DNA of 41,936 nucleotides from Proteobacteria bacterium ST_bin16 (GCA_002083595.1 MSXT01000055.1:1-41936); one strand, 5' to 3'. Positions 36,225 through 41,936 are shown, numbered from the stretch's first letter. Numbers and translations: made by a program. Notes: generated by a model from the sequence alone, not told the origin.

Positions 36225-36284
36225 AGCCGCTGCCTACCTCGACGGAGGGAAAAGCCAGATACCTTTGCTGGCTTGGTAGTGGCT
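36225..36284 (+). ncRNA. Candidate structured RNA, possibly C4-antisense-like
   Basis: The 114-bp gap upstream of 36315 can fold. The outer stem AGCCGCT (36225-36231) pairs with AGTGGCT (36278-36284, one G-U). An inner hairpin AAGCCAG/CTGGCTT (36252-36258 with 36268-36274) has a 9-base loop, and a small CTC-GACG-GAG hairpin lies before it. The layout resembles what I recall of the C4 antisense RNAs of phage P1 and the P4 immunity RNA. The loop CCTTTG (36262-36267) is complementary to CAAAGG at 36290-36295. Assignment is tentative. Confidence 0.4.
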
Positions 36285-36314
36285 TCTTTCAAAGGATGCT
36301 GAAAAGGGGTGTGC

Positions 36315-36896
36315 ATGGCAATTGGAGCGGAAAAAATACGAGAAGCTAGAAAAAAGTACCTAGCCAGTCTTTCACCGGAAGAAAGGGAAGAAATCGAAAA
36401 AGAAAAAAAAGAAGCCGAGGCCGAATCTAAAAAACGATGGGAAGAAATTGGGAGGGTGATTGATGAAAAGCTCAAGGCCAATGCGCATCATGAAAAAGCA
36501 ATCGGAATTTTAAAAGAAGCCGTGCAGTTAGCAGCTTCTAATCCTGCTATGACACCCGAAGTAAAAGAGCTTGCTGATATGATAGTTTTTTTGATAGAGG
36601 ATAGAAACCTGCATGATTATACTTTTGATGGAATTATGGAGCCGTTAATAAAAATAGTAGAAAAGGATACCAAATCAAAATCAGGAAAAAATGGCGCGAA
36701 ATATCGTCATGCGGAGAATTATGAGCTACACAATAGAATTAAAGTCATTTGGGCAAGTGGTAAATATTCCAGCCGGGACGTATGCGCCGAACAAGAATAT
36801 TCAGGATTGGGATTCGGCTCCTTCAAGGCTGCGCGTAACGCTTTAACAAAGACACCTGATCCTTCACCTTGGCCAGGTAAAGACGCAAAAAAATAG
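36315..36896 (+). CDS. Hypothetical protein with charged N-terminal helix
   Basis: The 193-residue product has a highly charged lysine/glutamate coiled coil at about 5-55 (LSPEEREEIEKEKKEAEAES) and a helical middle. The C-terminal part has a basic segment around 115-150 (KSKSGKNGAKYRHAEN) that could bind DNA, and then an ASGKYSSRDVCAEQEYSGLG region like a small helix-turn-helix seen in some phage-type proteins. AAAAGGGG precedes the ATG at 36315; a GTG six bases earlier is also possible. Function unknown. Confidence 0.65.
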   Translation: MAIGAEKIREARKKYLASLSPEEREEIEKEKKEAEAESKKRWEEIGRVIDEKLKANAHHEKAIGILKEAVQLAASNPAMTPEVKELADMIVFLIEDRNLHDYTFDGIMEPLIKIVEKDTKSKSGKNGAKYRHAENYELHNRIKVIWASGKYSSRDVCAEQEYSGLGFGSFKAARNALTKTPDPSPWPGKDAKK

Positions 36897-36911
36897 CAAA
36901 CGACTCACCTA

Positions 36912-36944
36912 CCCGCTACGCGCACAAGGCACCCGCTACGCGCA
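36912..36944 (+). repeat. Two direct repeats upstream of the AlpA-like gene
   Basis: CCCGCTACGCGCA occurs at 36912-36924 and 36932-36944, 20 bp apart (about two helical turns). It lies in the non-coding gap before the regulator gene. It may be an operator or iteron pair; only the repeat itself is seen. Confidence 0.5.
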
Positions 36945-36982
36945 GAGGGTATTCAAGTAGATTATTATCAATGCGATCCTGA

Positions 36983-37009
36983 ACACCTCTGAAACTACAT
37001 ATGAGGTGT
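36983..37009 (+). promoter_or_regulatory. Hairpin that would hide the ribosome binding site of the 37013 gene
   Basis: ACACCTC (36983-36989) is complementary to GAGGTGT (37003-37009). The right arm contains the GAGGTG Shine-Dalgarno site of the AlpA-like gene. In RNA the site would be paired, and in DNA the inverted repeat could be an operator. Confidence 0.5.
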
Positions 37010-37012
37010 GAA

Positions 37013-37261
37013 ATGGAATTAGTAACAAATCAAAATCCCGCTTTACCGGGCGCACTCGCTGCGCATCAGTACCCACCAATTGAATCGCTGACACGCTCCG
37101 CTGTAACGACTGAGGAGGCTGCCTTTTATCTATCCCGCCGTCCGCAAACCTTGAGAGCATGGAGCTGCTTGGAAAATGGGCCATTACGTCCGATTAGAAT
37201 CAATGGCCGCTTAGCCTGGAAAGTCTCAGACATCCGCGCATTGATCGGAGGTGAAGCATGA
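37013..37261 (+). CDS. AlpA/excisionase-like DNA-binding protein
   Basis: The 82-residue protein has a MerR-like winged helix at about 24-75 (VTTEEAAFYLSRRPQTLRAW, then GPLRPIRINGRLAWKVSDIRAL). This is the form of small phage and island excisionases and AlpA regulators. In phage-inducible islands AlpA activates excision and replication genes. I chose the ATG at 37013 behind GAGGTG; an ATG at 37001 lies inside the hairpin arm. Its stop overlaps the next gene by ATGA. Which role applies, excision or activation, is not shown. Confidence 0.75.
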   Translation: MELVTNQNPALPGALAAHQYPPIESLTRSAVTTEEAAFYLSRRPQTLRAWSCLENGPLRPIRINGRLAWKVSDIRALIGGEA

Positions 37262-37830
37262 ACGCAACCGATTTGAAATCCGCCAGAGCTGCACGCGCAG
37301 AATTATTGACAAAGCGCGGAAAGTTCGATCAAAAAAAACGCGATTGCAAAAACTTGGCCGCGAACATCAGCGCAAAGCTTTCTGGTTTGGAAAAAGCTCA
37401 CTTGGTTCTCGAGAAACAATATTTGTCCGATGAAGCTGATCTATCGCAGGTTTCCGCATCACGTCAGGAGCTTGACGCAAAACGCGCGGAACTGGTCGAA
37501 GCCGAACGTTTGTCCGGTTTGGCCTCCGAAGCGATCCTTGAAATTGACCAACAAATCAACGTGGCAGCCCAAAATTTTCGTAATGCGAAAATTGATTTTT
37601 GCTTTCAAGTCCGCGATGAAAAACTTGCGAAGATCAAGGGGAATCAAGAATTGCGTGAACTTCTTCTTGCTGCAATATCTGCGCATGCTTCAAACGGTTT
37701 CATGATGTACACATATGACCCGCGAAAATTTGTTGAACTATTCATTACGCAAATCTTGCCGGAAATCAGTGAAGACCAAGCGCGGGAAGCTGTCGAGAAG
37801 TTCAAAAAAGAAAACAGCCTGGAAGACTAA
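37258..37830 (+). CDS. Coiled-coil hypothetical protein
   Basis: The 190-residue protein is almost wholly helical up to residue about 115, with heptad-like charged repeats (LEKQYLSDEADLSQVSASRQ, LDAKRAELVEAERL). A short C-terminal part follows (about 120-190). No family is recognised. It is translationally coupled to the AlpA-like gene (ATGA), and a strong terminator follows. Similar-sized coiled-coil proteins often sit in this slot of small mobile elements. Confidence 0.65.
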   Translation: MNATDLKSARAARAELLTKRGKFDQKKRDCKNLAANISAKLSGLEKAHLVLEKQYLSDEADLSQVSASRQELDAKRAELVEAERLSGLASEAILEIDQQINVAAQNFRNAKIDFCFQVRDEKLAKIKGNQELRELLLAAISAHASNGFMMYTYDPRKFVELFITQILPEISEDQAREAVEKFKKENSLED

Positions 37831-37834
37831 AAAG

Positions 37835-37868
37835 AAAACCCCGGCGCTATCGAAACAGCCGGGGTTTT
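37835..37868 (+). terminator. Rho-independent terminator after the coiled-coil gene
   Basis: AAAACCCCGGC (37835-37845) pairs with GCCGGGGTTTT (37858-37868), a perfect 11-bp stem with a 12-base loop. It separates the regulator pair from the replication genes, which have their own GGAG site at the next ATG. Confidence 0.9.
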
Positions 37869-37899
37869 AAACATCCAAATTTTCTTTGGAGTAATTAAA

Positions 37900-38370
37900 A
37901 TGCCCGTAAATTCTAGCATGAAATCGATGCACATTAACGACAACTTGAACGCAATTATCAGCGGATTAGGGAAAGTCAAAAAAACAGGTGAAGGGCGCTA
38001 TGTGGCGCGATGTTTGTTTCATGAGGACAAAACGCCTAGCGTAGCGCTTACCCAAAAACCTGATGGCACTATCCTGGCTCATTGCTTCGGCTGCGGCGCG
38101 AGCGGCTTAGATTTTTGTAATGCGCTTGGCATTGACCCCGTAAACTTATTTCCACCGAGTGACAATCCAAAGTACGAAAAACGAACACGTAGCGGCTGCT
38201 TTTCATCGTGGCAACTGCTCAATGCCTTGCGCGCCGATTTGATCCGGTTATTGGTGATTGCCAATGACCTGAAAAAACTGAATGCGCTACCAAACGATGA
38301 CCGTGACTTTATTGCGGAAATCATTCTTCGCCTTAACGACGGCCTTTCATATTTGGAGGGCACACGATGA
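37900..38370 (+). CDS. CHC2 zinc-finger protein, primase-type
   Basis: The 156-residue protein has a primase-type CHC2 zinc-binding domain at about 15-75. The ligands lie in ARCLFHEDKTPS (C-x2-H) and AHCFGCGASG (C-x2-C). The TOPRIM catalytic domain of DnaG is absent; the rest is a short helical tail. It overlaps the DUF3987 gene by ATGA, so the two probably form a split replication initiation module. By itself it could only bind template DNA. Confidence 0.85.
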   Translation: MPVNSSMKSMHINDNLNAIISGLGKVKKTGEGRYVARCLFHEDKTPSVALTQKPDGTILAHCFGCGASGLDFCNALGIDPVNLFPPSDNPKYEKRTRSGCFSSWQLLNALRADLIRLLVIANDLKKLNALPNDDRDFIAEIILRLNDGLSYLEGTR

Positions 38371-39902
38371 GTTTGCGAGAAAATACTGAGAGGGCGTTAG
38401 AGTCAATCGAGCCCGCCATGAATCCAAGAAAACAGACACCCGAACCATTACCGGAATTGCCCGGGGTAGTTCAGTTTGATTATGAATATCTTCCCGACGT
38501 CATTCGGGATTACGTCAAGGATATTTCCGAAAGGATGCAATGCCCACCTGACTTTTCAGCGGTTAACACTTATGTGATGCTGTCTGCGCCAATCGGCTGC
38601 AAGATCGGGATACGACCGAAGCGCCGTGATAACTGGGTAATTGTGCCTAACCTTTGGGGGGCAACGATTGGCGGTAGTGGTGTGATGAAGTCACCGAATA
38701 GAGGTGAAGTTTTAAAGCCACTCAAGCAACTGCAGCACGATTTAGCAAGAGAAATTGATGAAGTTAATCGTGATGCTATCAATGGCCAAACTATCGCAGA
38801 AATGAGAGCCGGTGCGATCATGGCCAAAGCAAAAAAGGAACTCAAGAAAAACCCCGATGCGGATATTAATGAGCTATTAAAAGCGGCAGCGATGGATGAC
38901 GCACCAGCAACTCAAAAAGCGCCGCGCTTCATTACCAACGATGCGACCGCCGAAGCCCTTGGTCAGCTGATGATTGAGAATCCTAACGGTATTCTGTTTG
39001 AAGCTGATGAGTTGATTGGATTACTCAAGAATCTGGATAAGCAAGGGCAAGAAGGCGCGCGCGCGTTTTATCTGACGGCAGCAGATGGCAATCAATCCTA
39101 TACGATTGATCGGATTATGCGGGGCACTAACCTGCATATTGAATCCGCGTGTTTATCGATCATTGGCGGCATACAGCCGGGCGTACTGAGCGAATATGTA
39201 AGGGAAGCATTATCAGGCGGCGCGGGGGCTGATGGCTTGCTTCAGCGGTTTGGTTTGATGGTTTACCCTGATATATCGCCAGTGTATCAATACATTGACC
39301 GATTCCCTGACAAATCAGCAAGACAAGCGGTTAACGATCTGGTGCGGAAATTGCACAGTCTGGATATCGAAGCCATGACAACTATCGGAGAATTCTGCAA
39401 AACACCGTACCTTCAATTTGATGATGCCGCGCAGGAAATCTTTATCGAATGGCTTTGCAATCTTGAGACCCGGTTACGATCCGGGGAAGACCATCCGGCC
39501 ATTGTGTCGCACCTATCGAAATACCGGAAGTTAATTCCATCGCTGGCATTAATCAATCATTTGTGTGATAGCAACAATCCCAAAGTTTCCGAATCCGCAT
39601 TGCTGCGCGCCTTAGCTTATAGCGAGTATTTAGAGAGCCATGCGCGACGAGTATACAGTCACGGCACACAGCCCGGCATAGATGCGGCCAAAGCCATACT
39701 ATCGAAGTTAAAGAAAAGCAGACTATCCGATCCGTTTTCATTGCGTGACGTTTACCGCAAATGCTGGGCTGGGATTGATGCACCGAACAAAGCGCAAGCT
39801 GCAATTGATGTATTACTTGATTACGGCCACCTGATCAGGGATGAGATTATCACCGATGGCAGACCAACAACCTTATATCACTGGGTAAAGGTGAAACCAT
39901 GA
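38367..39902 (+). CDS. DUF3987 (YfjI-family) replication-type protein
   Basis: The 511-residue protein belongs to DUF3987, found in prophages and islands beside primase-like genes. Visible features include LWGATIGGSGVMKSPN (about 112-127), which takes the place of a Walker A motif but lacks the GKS/T consensus; FEADELIGLL (about 213), Walker-B-like; and a C-terminal winged-helix-type region (about 430-505). It likely acts as the helicase/primase partner for element replication, but the degraded P-loop leaves ATPase activity uncertain. Coupled on both sides by ATGA. Confidence 0.82.
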   Translation: MSLRENTERALESIEPAMNPRKQTPEPLPELPGVVQFDYEYLPDVIRDYVKDISERMQCPPDFSAVNTYVMLSAPIGCKIGIRPKRRDNWVIVPNLWGATIGGSGVMKSPNRGEVLKPLKQLQHDLAREIDEVNRDAINGQTIAEMRAGAIMAKAKKELKKNPDADINELLKAAAMDDAPATQKAPRFITNDATAEALGQLMIENPNGILFEADELIGLLKNLDKQGQEGARAFYLTAADGNQSYTIDRIMRGTNLHIESACLSIIGGIQPGVLSEYVREALSGGAGADGLLQRFGLMVYPDISPVYQYIDRFPDKSARQAVNDLVRKLHSLDIEAMTTIGEFCKTPYLQFDDAAQEIFIEWLCNLETRLRSGEDHPAIVSHLSKYRKLIPSLALINHLCDSNNPKVSESALLRALAYSEYLESHARRVYSHGTQPGIDAAKAILSKLKKSRLSDPFSLRDVYRKCWAGIDAPNKAQAAIDVLLDYGHLIRDEIITDGRPTTLYHWVKVKP

Positions 39903-40291
39903 GCCAATATCTTGCAAGACTTAAAGAGGTCGAAAACGAAAAAAATTTTAATAATTACCCTGGAATGGAACTGACAAAACCGCCAAAAGATACTTATGTC
40001 AGCTTTGTCAGTTCAGATATAGGGGAAAGTGAGAAAAATTTTAATGATCAGTCAGAGAATTCAGAAGAATTAGGATTGCCTTCTGTCAGTTTTGTCAGTT
40101 CAGTTTCAGAAGAAAATAAAAAAATTTCTGATATTCAATCGCTGCAAATTGAAATTGTCCGGGCATGGCTTTTACTCATTAACGAACCCCAAGAAGATCA
40201 TGATCTGGTTTTGGATAAATGCCGGAATGATCCTGATGCGATGACTTACTTTCTGAAACATGCGCGCGGTGAGTATGAAATCATACTCTAA
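39899..40291 (+). CDS. Hypothetical protein with repeated VSFVSS motif
   Basis: The 130-residue protein overlaps the DUF3987 gene by ATGA. Its first 80 residues are low-complexity and acidic. They carry two copies of VSFVSS (near 35 and 63), each followed by a similar acidic tail, and an ELTKPP before the first. The C-terminal half (about 80-130) is a compact helical domain: WLLLINEPQEDHDLVLDKCR, then MTYFLKHARGE. I have seen similar layouts beside island replication genes but know of no function. The repeats also exist in the DNA. Confidence 0.65.
   Translation: MSQYLARLKEVENEKNFNNYPGMELTKPPKDTYVSFVSSDIGESEKNFNDQSENSEELGLPSVSFVSSVSEENKKISDIQSLQIEIVRAWLLLINEPQEDHDLVLDKCRNDPDAMTYFLKHARGEYEIIL
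39971..40103 (+). repeat. TGTCAG-type repeats inside the 39899 gene
   Basis: A 20-base unit at 39997-40016 recurs at 40084-40103 with one mismatch. Each holds TGTCAG twice, 9 bases apart, and an inverted copy CTGACA lies at 39971-39976. Five copies in 133 bp is more than coding need explains, and they could be binding sites for an initiator. Confidence 0.55.
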
Positions 40292-40292
40292 T

Positions 40293-40311
40293 GATAGTGA
40301 TAATCATTCTC
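40293..40311. promoter_or_regulatory. Fur-box-like sequence
   Basis: GATAGTGATAATCATTCTC matches 17 of 19 bases of the classical Fur box (GATAATGATAATCATTATC). It starts two bases after the stop of the 39899 gene and lies 117 bp before the terminase-like start. A hairpin stands between them. Whether Fur binds here is untested. Confidence 0.45.
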
Positions 40312-40340
40312 ATTCAAGGTACTTCCGAGCAAGTAGGCCG

Positions 40341-40366
40341 TGCGGGTAATTCTGCCCGCATCTTTT
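40341..40366 (+). terminator. Probable terminator after the replication module
   Basis: TGCGGG (40341-40346) pairs with CCCGCA (40355-40360), followed by TCTTTT. It would end the 37900-40291 transcript. The T run is short. Confidence 0.6.
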
Positions 40367-40427
40367 CGCCAGAATAAGAATTTTTTCAATGAGTTCATAC
40401 CATGCAACAAACCATAGGAAACAAATC

Positions 40428-41009
40428 ATGAACAAAACCGAGTTAGCCAGACAGATTGGAATTAGTAGAGAACTGCTTCACCGCCATGCAAAACGCGGCT
40501 GTCCGGTAGATAGCCTTGAATCCGCCCTTCTTTGGCGATCAAAGAACCTTGACCCGAGGCAGACCAAACAAGGCCGCATAACAGGCAATACCGGCGGCGG
40601 AAAAAGCAAACCTGGTTCACGGTCACAGGTTAACGATACCGAGGTTATCAGCAGTGACATGGCCGAACTGGTTCACAAGGTTAATGAATCGCAGCTTGAT
40701 CTTGAGACAACCAACGCTGACGAACTATTTAAAAACTCGCGTGCATTGAAAGAAAAATCAGCGGCATTACAGGCAGAAGCTGAACGCCAAAAGTTTATCG
40801 GTGAGCTTGTTTTGAAATCGGATATTGAAAAAATCATATTCGAGCGAGGACGGCAGTTTAGGGATGGGCTGATTGCTCTATCGCGCAGACTTGCACCTGA
40901 ATTAGCGGGATTATCTGGCATATCTGAGATAGAAGCACTGCTAACAAAAGAACATAGAACGATACTTGTGGAGTTCTCAAAACTACCAGTTATCGACCGC
41001 ACAGATTAA
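40428..41009 (+). CDS. Terminase small subunit-like DNA-packaging protein
   Basis: The 193-residue protein has an N-terminal helix-turn-helix (about 1-45: MNKTELARQIGISRELLHRH and then ESALLWRSKNLDP). A glycine/serine-rich basic linker (about 50-70) and a long helical oligomerisation region follow. The C-terminal part, GRQFRDGLIALSRRLAPELA, resembles Nu1-type small terminases of tailed phages. No large terminase follows. In phage satellites a lone TerS redirects helper packaging to satellite DNA. I chose the ATG at 40428 behind AGGAAA; the frame extends 13 codons upstream. It could instead be another DNA-binding protein. Confidence 0.6.
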   Translation: MNKTELARQIGISRELLHRHAKRGCPVDSLESALLWRSKNLDPRQTKQGRITGNTGGGKSKPGSRSQVNDTEVISSDMAELVHKVNESQLDLETTNADELFKNSRALKEKSAALQAEAERQKFIGELVLKSDIEKIIFERGRQFRDGLIALSRRLAPELAGLSGISEIEALLTKEHRTILVEFSKLPVIDRTD

Positions 41010-41121
41010 AACGATTGAATTAGATTATTAATCTTTATAGGAGAAAACCATCTTCAAAACAGCATGACGAACGCAGCAAAACCCAAAACAACTGATTAGA
41101 ACTGATTAAGAGGGCTTAAAA

Positions 41122-41313
41122 ATGAATGAATTACCGAACGGATATTGTTTAAGATTGCGTGAATCTTGCACTCTTGGCCAGAAAAACAAGGTAATAAGCA
41201 CGCACAAAACCGCGGACGACGCGGAAGCCAAAGCAAAGAGCCTTGGTTATGATTTGAGGGTATTTGAAATTCTGGATATTTACAACAACCGCACATTGAC
41301 TGCCAGAGTGTAG
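41122..41313 (+). CDS. Small hypothetical protein, 63 residues
   Basis: The soluble 63-residue product has no family that I recognise. It starts MNELPNGYCLRLRES, with a mixed alpha/beta pattern and a helix around TADDAEAKAKSLGY. AAGAGGG precedes the ATG, and a clear terminator follows 29 bp after the stop. It is the last rightward gene of the element. Confidence 0.55.
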   Translation: MNELPNGYCLRLRESCTLGQKNKVISTHKTADDAEAKAKSLGYDLRVFEILDIYNNRTLTARV

Positions 41314-41341
41314 AGCCACCTATAAACGATTCTTTTTAACG

Positions 41342-41369
41342 AGCCCAGGCTTACCCCCTGGGCTTTTTT
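41342..41369. terminator. Terminator between the 41122 and 41382 genes
   Basis: AGCCCAGG (41342-41349) pairs with CCTGGGCT (41357-41364), followed by T's. It clearly serves the rightward gene. The opposing gene ends 13 bp away and could use the same stem, though its T run is weak. Confidence 0.85.
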
Positions 41370-41381
41370 ATTGACAGGCAT

Positions 41382-41756
41382 TTAACGCAATCCCTTGTAT
41401 TCTCTCCATCCGCCGAAATGAGTTATTTCCTGCTTACCTTCGCACAGGTAAGATTCCCCGAGTATTCCCAATACTTCACGCCGATCAGCTAGAAGAATTT
41501 TTCCAACGGAAAGCCCAGCCGGTTCACGGCTTAATAATTCGCCGATATTGGATGAGTCTATGTTCCATATTTCCAAGGATATTTGCTCACCGCTTGAGCA
41601 GCGCTGCATTGCGGGGTGCTGATCGTTAATAGACCAAAGCCGGTATAGAGGCGCGGTTAACGTTTCTTCAACAAATACGCCGCCCAATTCAAGAAGATTG
41701 TGGTTTAACTCCAAACCTTTCATTAACGTGCCATTCACGGCAAATTCAATTTTCAT
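41382..41756 (-). CDS. Stand-alone allophanate hydrolase C-terminal-type domain protein
   Basis: The 124-residue protein matches, from family knowledge, the C-terminal domain of allophanate hydrolase (AtzF/DUR1 type): VNGTLMKGLELNHNLLELGG, TAPLYRLWSI, PAGLSVGKI, then ESYLCEGKQEITHFGGWREY. The amidase domain is absent, so it cannot hydrolyse allophanate as that enzyme does. Free-standing copies exist in many proteobacteria without known function. It is the only leftward gene of the element, beside the right att site, where cargo genes of satellites often sit. No strong ribosome binding site is visible. Confidence 0.75.
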   Translation of the reverse strand: MKIEFAVNGTLMKGLELNHNLLELGGVFVEETLTAPLYRLWSINDQHPAMQRCSSGEQISLEIWNIDSSNIGELLSREPAGLSVGKILLADRREVLGILGESYLCEGKQEITHFGGWREYKGLR

Positions 41757-41816
41757 GGTTGTTTGATATTCATTCCATTCAGGTAACGGCGCTTATTGTG
41801 CAGCATTGATAAATGC

Positions 41817-41835
41817 CGGTTACAAAACGGTTACA
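41817..41835 (+). promoter_or_regulatory. Putative integrase arm site, right
   Basis: An identical copy of the 19-mer at 33692-33710, in the same orientation, lies 46 bp inside the right direct repeat. The preceding AAATGC is also shared. The likely role is the second attP arm. Confidence 0.6.
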
Positions 41836-41846
41836 TTTCTCAGGAA

Positions 41847-41886
41847 ATAAAAAAGCACTTAGGTTTTTTATTCTCTAAGTGCTTGT
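41847..41886 (-). terminator. Terminator of tRNA-Phe carried by the element (right end)
   Basis: On the minus strand AAGCACTTAG pairs perfectly with CTAAGTGCTT (41853-41862 with 41875-41884) before six T's. It lies just past the tRNA 3' end. It resembles, but differs in loop and stem from, the copy at 33474-33510. Confidence 0.8.
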
Positions 41887-41936
41887 TTTTATTGGTGGCC
41901 AAGGGCGGAATCGAACCACCGACACAAGGATTTTCA
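41881..41936. repeat. attR: direct repeat at the right end (cut by window end)
   Basis: This is identical to 33505-33560 over all 56 bases present. The window stops inside the repeat, so its true length is unknown. Confidence 0.9.
41893..41936 (-). tRNA. tRNA-Phe (GAA), 3' part only; rest beyond window
   Basis: The minus strand from 41936 to 41893 reads TGAAAATC (anticodon GAA), variable region, T-arm GGTGG-TTCGATT-CCGCC, acceptor strand CTTGGCC, A and encoded CCA. The 5' half lies past the window, so completeness cannot be seen. Because the left copy is plainly truncated, this should be the functional gene rebuilt by integration. Confidence 0.75.

Larger units (their letters stand above)
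33517..41936 (+). mobile_element. PICI/P4-like phage satellite integrated at tRNA-Phe
   Basis: Direct repeats of the tRNA-Phe 3' half bound an 8.4-kb element, which extends slightly past the window end. All genes but one read rightward: integrase, brnT-brnA, two unknown genes, AlpA-like regulator, coiled-coil protein, CHC2 zinc-finger protein, DUF3987 protein, unknown, terminase-small-subunit-like, unknown. A stand-alone allophanate-hydrolase-type domain faces left at the far end. There are no capsid, portal, tail, lysis or conjugation genes. Integrase, AlpA, a replication module and TerS in under 10 kb is the layout of phage-inducible islands. Naming it a satellite is inference. Confidence 0.75.

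Noticed and set aside
36252..36274. The AAGCCAG/CTGGCTT hairpin as a terminator
   Set aside because: It is followed by GGTAG, not a T run, so it fits a structured leader better.
36912..36944. A CRISPR array
   Set aside because: Only two 13-base repeats with a 7-base spacer; no array and no cas genes anywhere in the window.
40341..40388. A cos packaging site before the terminase-like gene
   Set aside because: The position would fit, but the only structure seen is a terminator-like hairpin, and no cos motif can be recognised.
33505..41936. A full prophage
   Set aside because: No large terminase, portal, capsid, tail or lysis genes are present between the att repeats; the size and content fit a satellite better.

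Overview
The window looks like a chromosomal segment of a betaproteobacterium, most likely a Nitrosomonas-like member of the Nitrosomonadaceae. That is an inference from three things: an arginine-32 EF-P with its EarP rhamnosyltransferase (a beta/gamma-proteobacterial trait), a PEP-CTERM exported protein, and small hypothetical proteins of a kind I associate with nitrifiers. No rRNA or ammonia-oxidation gene is present to confirm it.

Positions 1-25300 are ordinary core genome. After a small membrane protein comes an IscR-controlled Fe-S assembly operon (iscR, an A-type carrier, sufB-C-D-S, sufU, and an Nfu protein with a mitochondrial-style N domain). Two tandem IscR-type operators overlap the iscR promoter. 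Facing it across a perfect 17-bp bidirectional terminator are efp and earP. Then follow a DUF4126-SHOCT membrane protein, a universal stress protein, an SH3-domain lipoprotein, a truncated haemoglobin paired with a membrane diguanylate cyclase, NAD malic enzyme, serB, an HDOD-GGDEF protein, and pepA-holC-unknown-valS.

Positions 24700-33400 are accessory. They hold a secreted protein of unknown function, a C-terminal scrap of a type III restriction/helicase-like protein, a PEP-CTERM protein, a decayed brnT toxin 5' end with its upstream region, and a complete, tightly coupled type I restriction-modification operon (hsdM-hsdS-hsdR).

Positions 33505-41936 are the most interesting part. This is an element of about 8.4 kb integrated in the 3' half of a tRNA-Phe gene, bounded by identical direct repeats of at least 56 bp; the right copy runs off the window. 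It carries a tyrosine integrase, a BrnT/BrnA toxin-antitoxin pair, a candidate structured RNA, an AlpA-like excisionase/regulator, a stand-alone CHC2 zinc-finger protein, a DUF3987 replication-type protein, a terminase-small-subunit-like protein, and a stand-alone allophanate-hydrolase C-terminal domain. It has no capsid, tail, portal or lysis genes. This gene set matches a phage satellite of the phage-inducible chromosomal island (PICI) or P4-like type. Matching 19-bp double repeats just inside both ends look like integrase arm sites. The element also carries its own copy of the tRNA terminator. The decayed brnT copy 8 kb away suggests that a relative of this element once lay beside, or delivered, the restriction operon.
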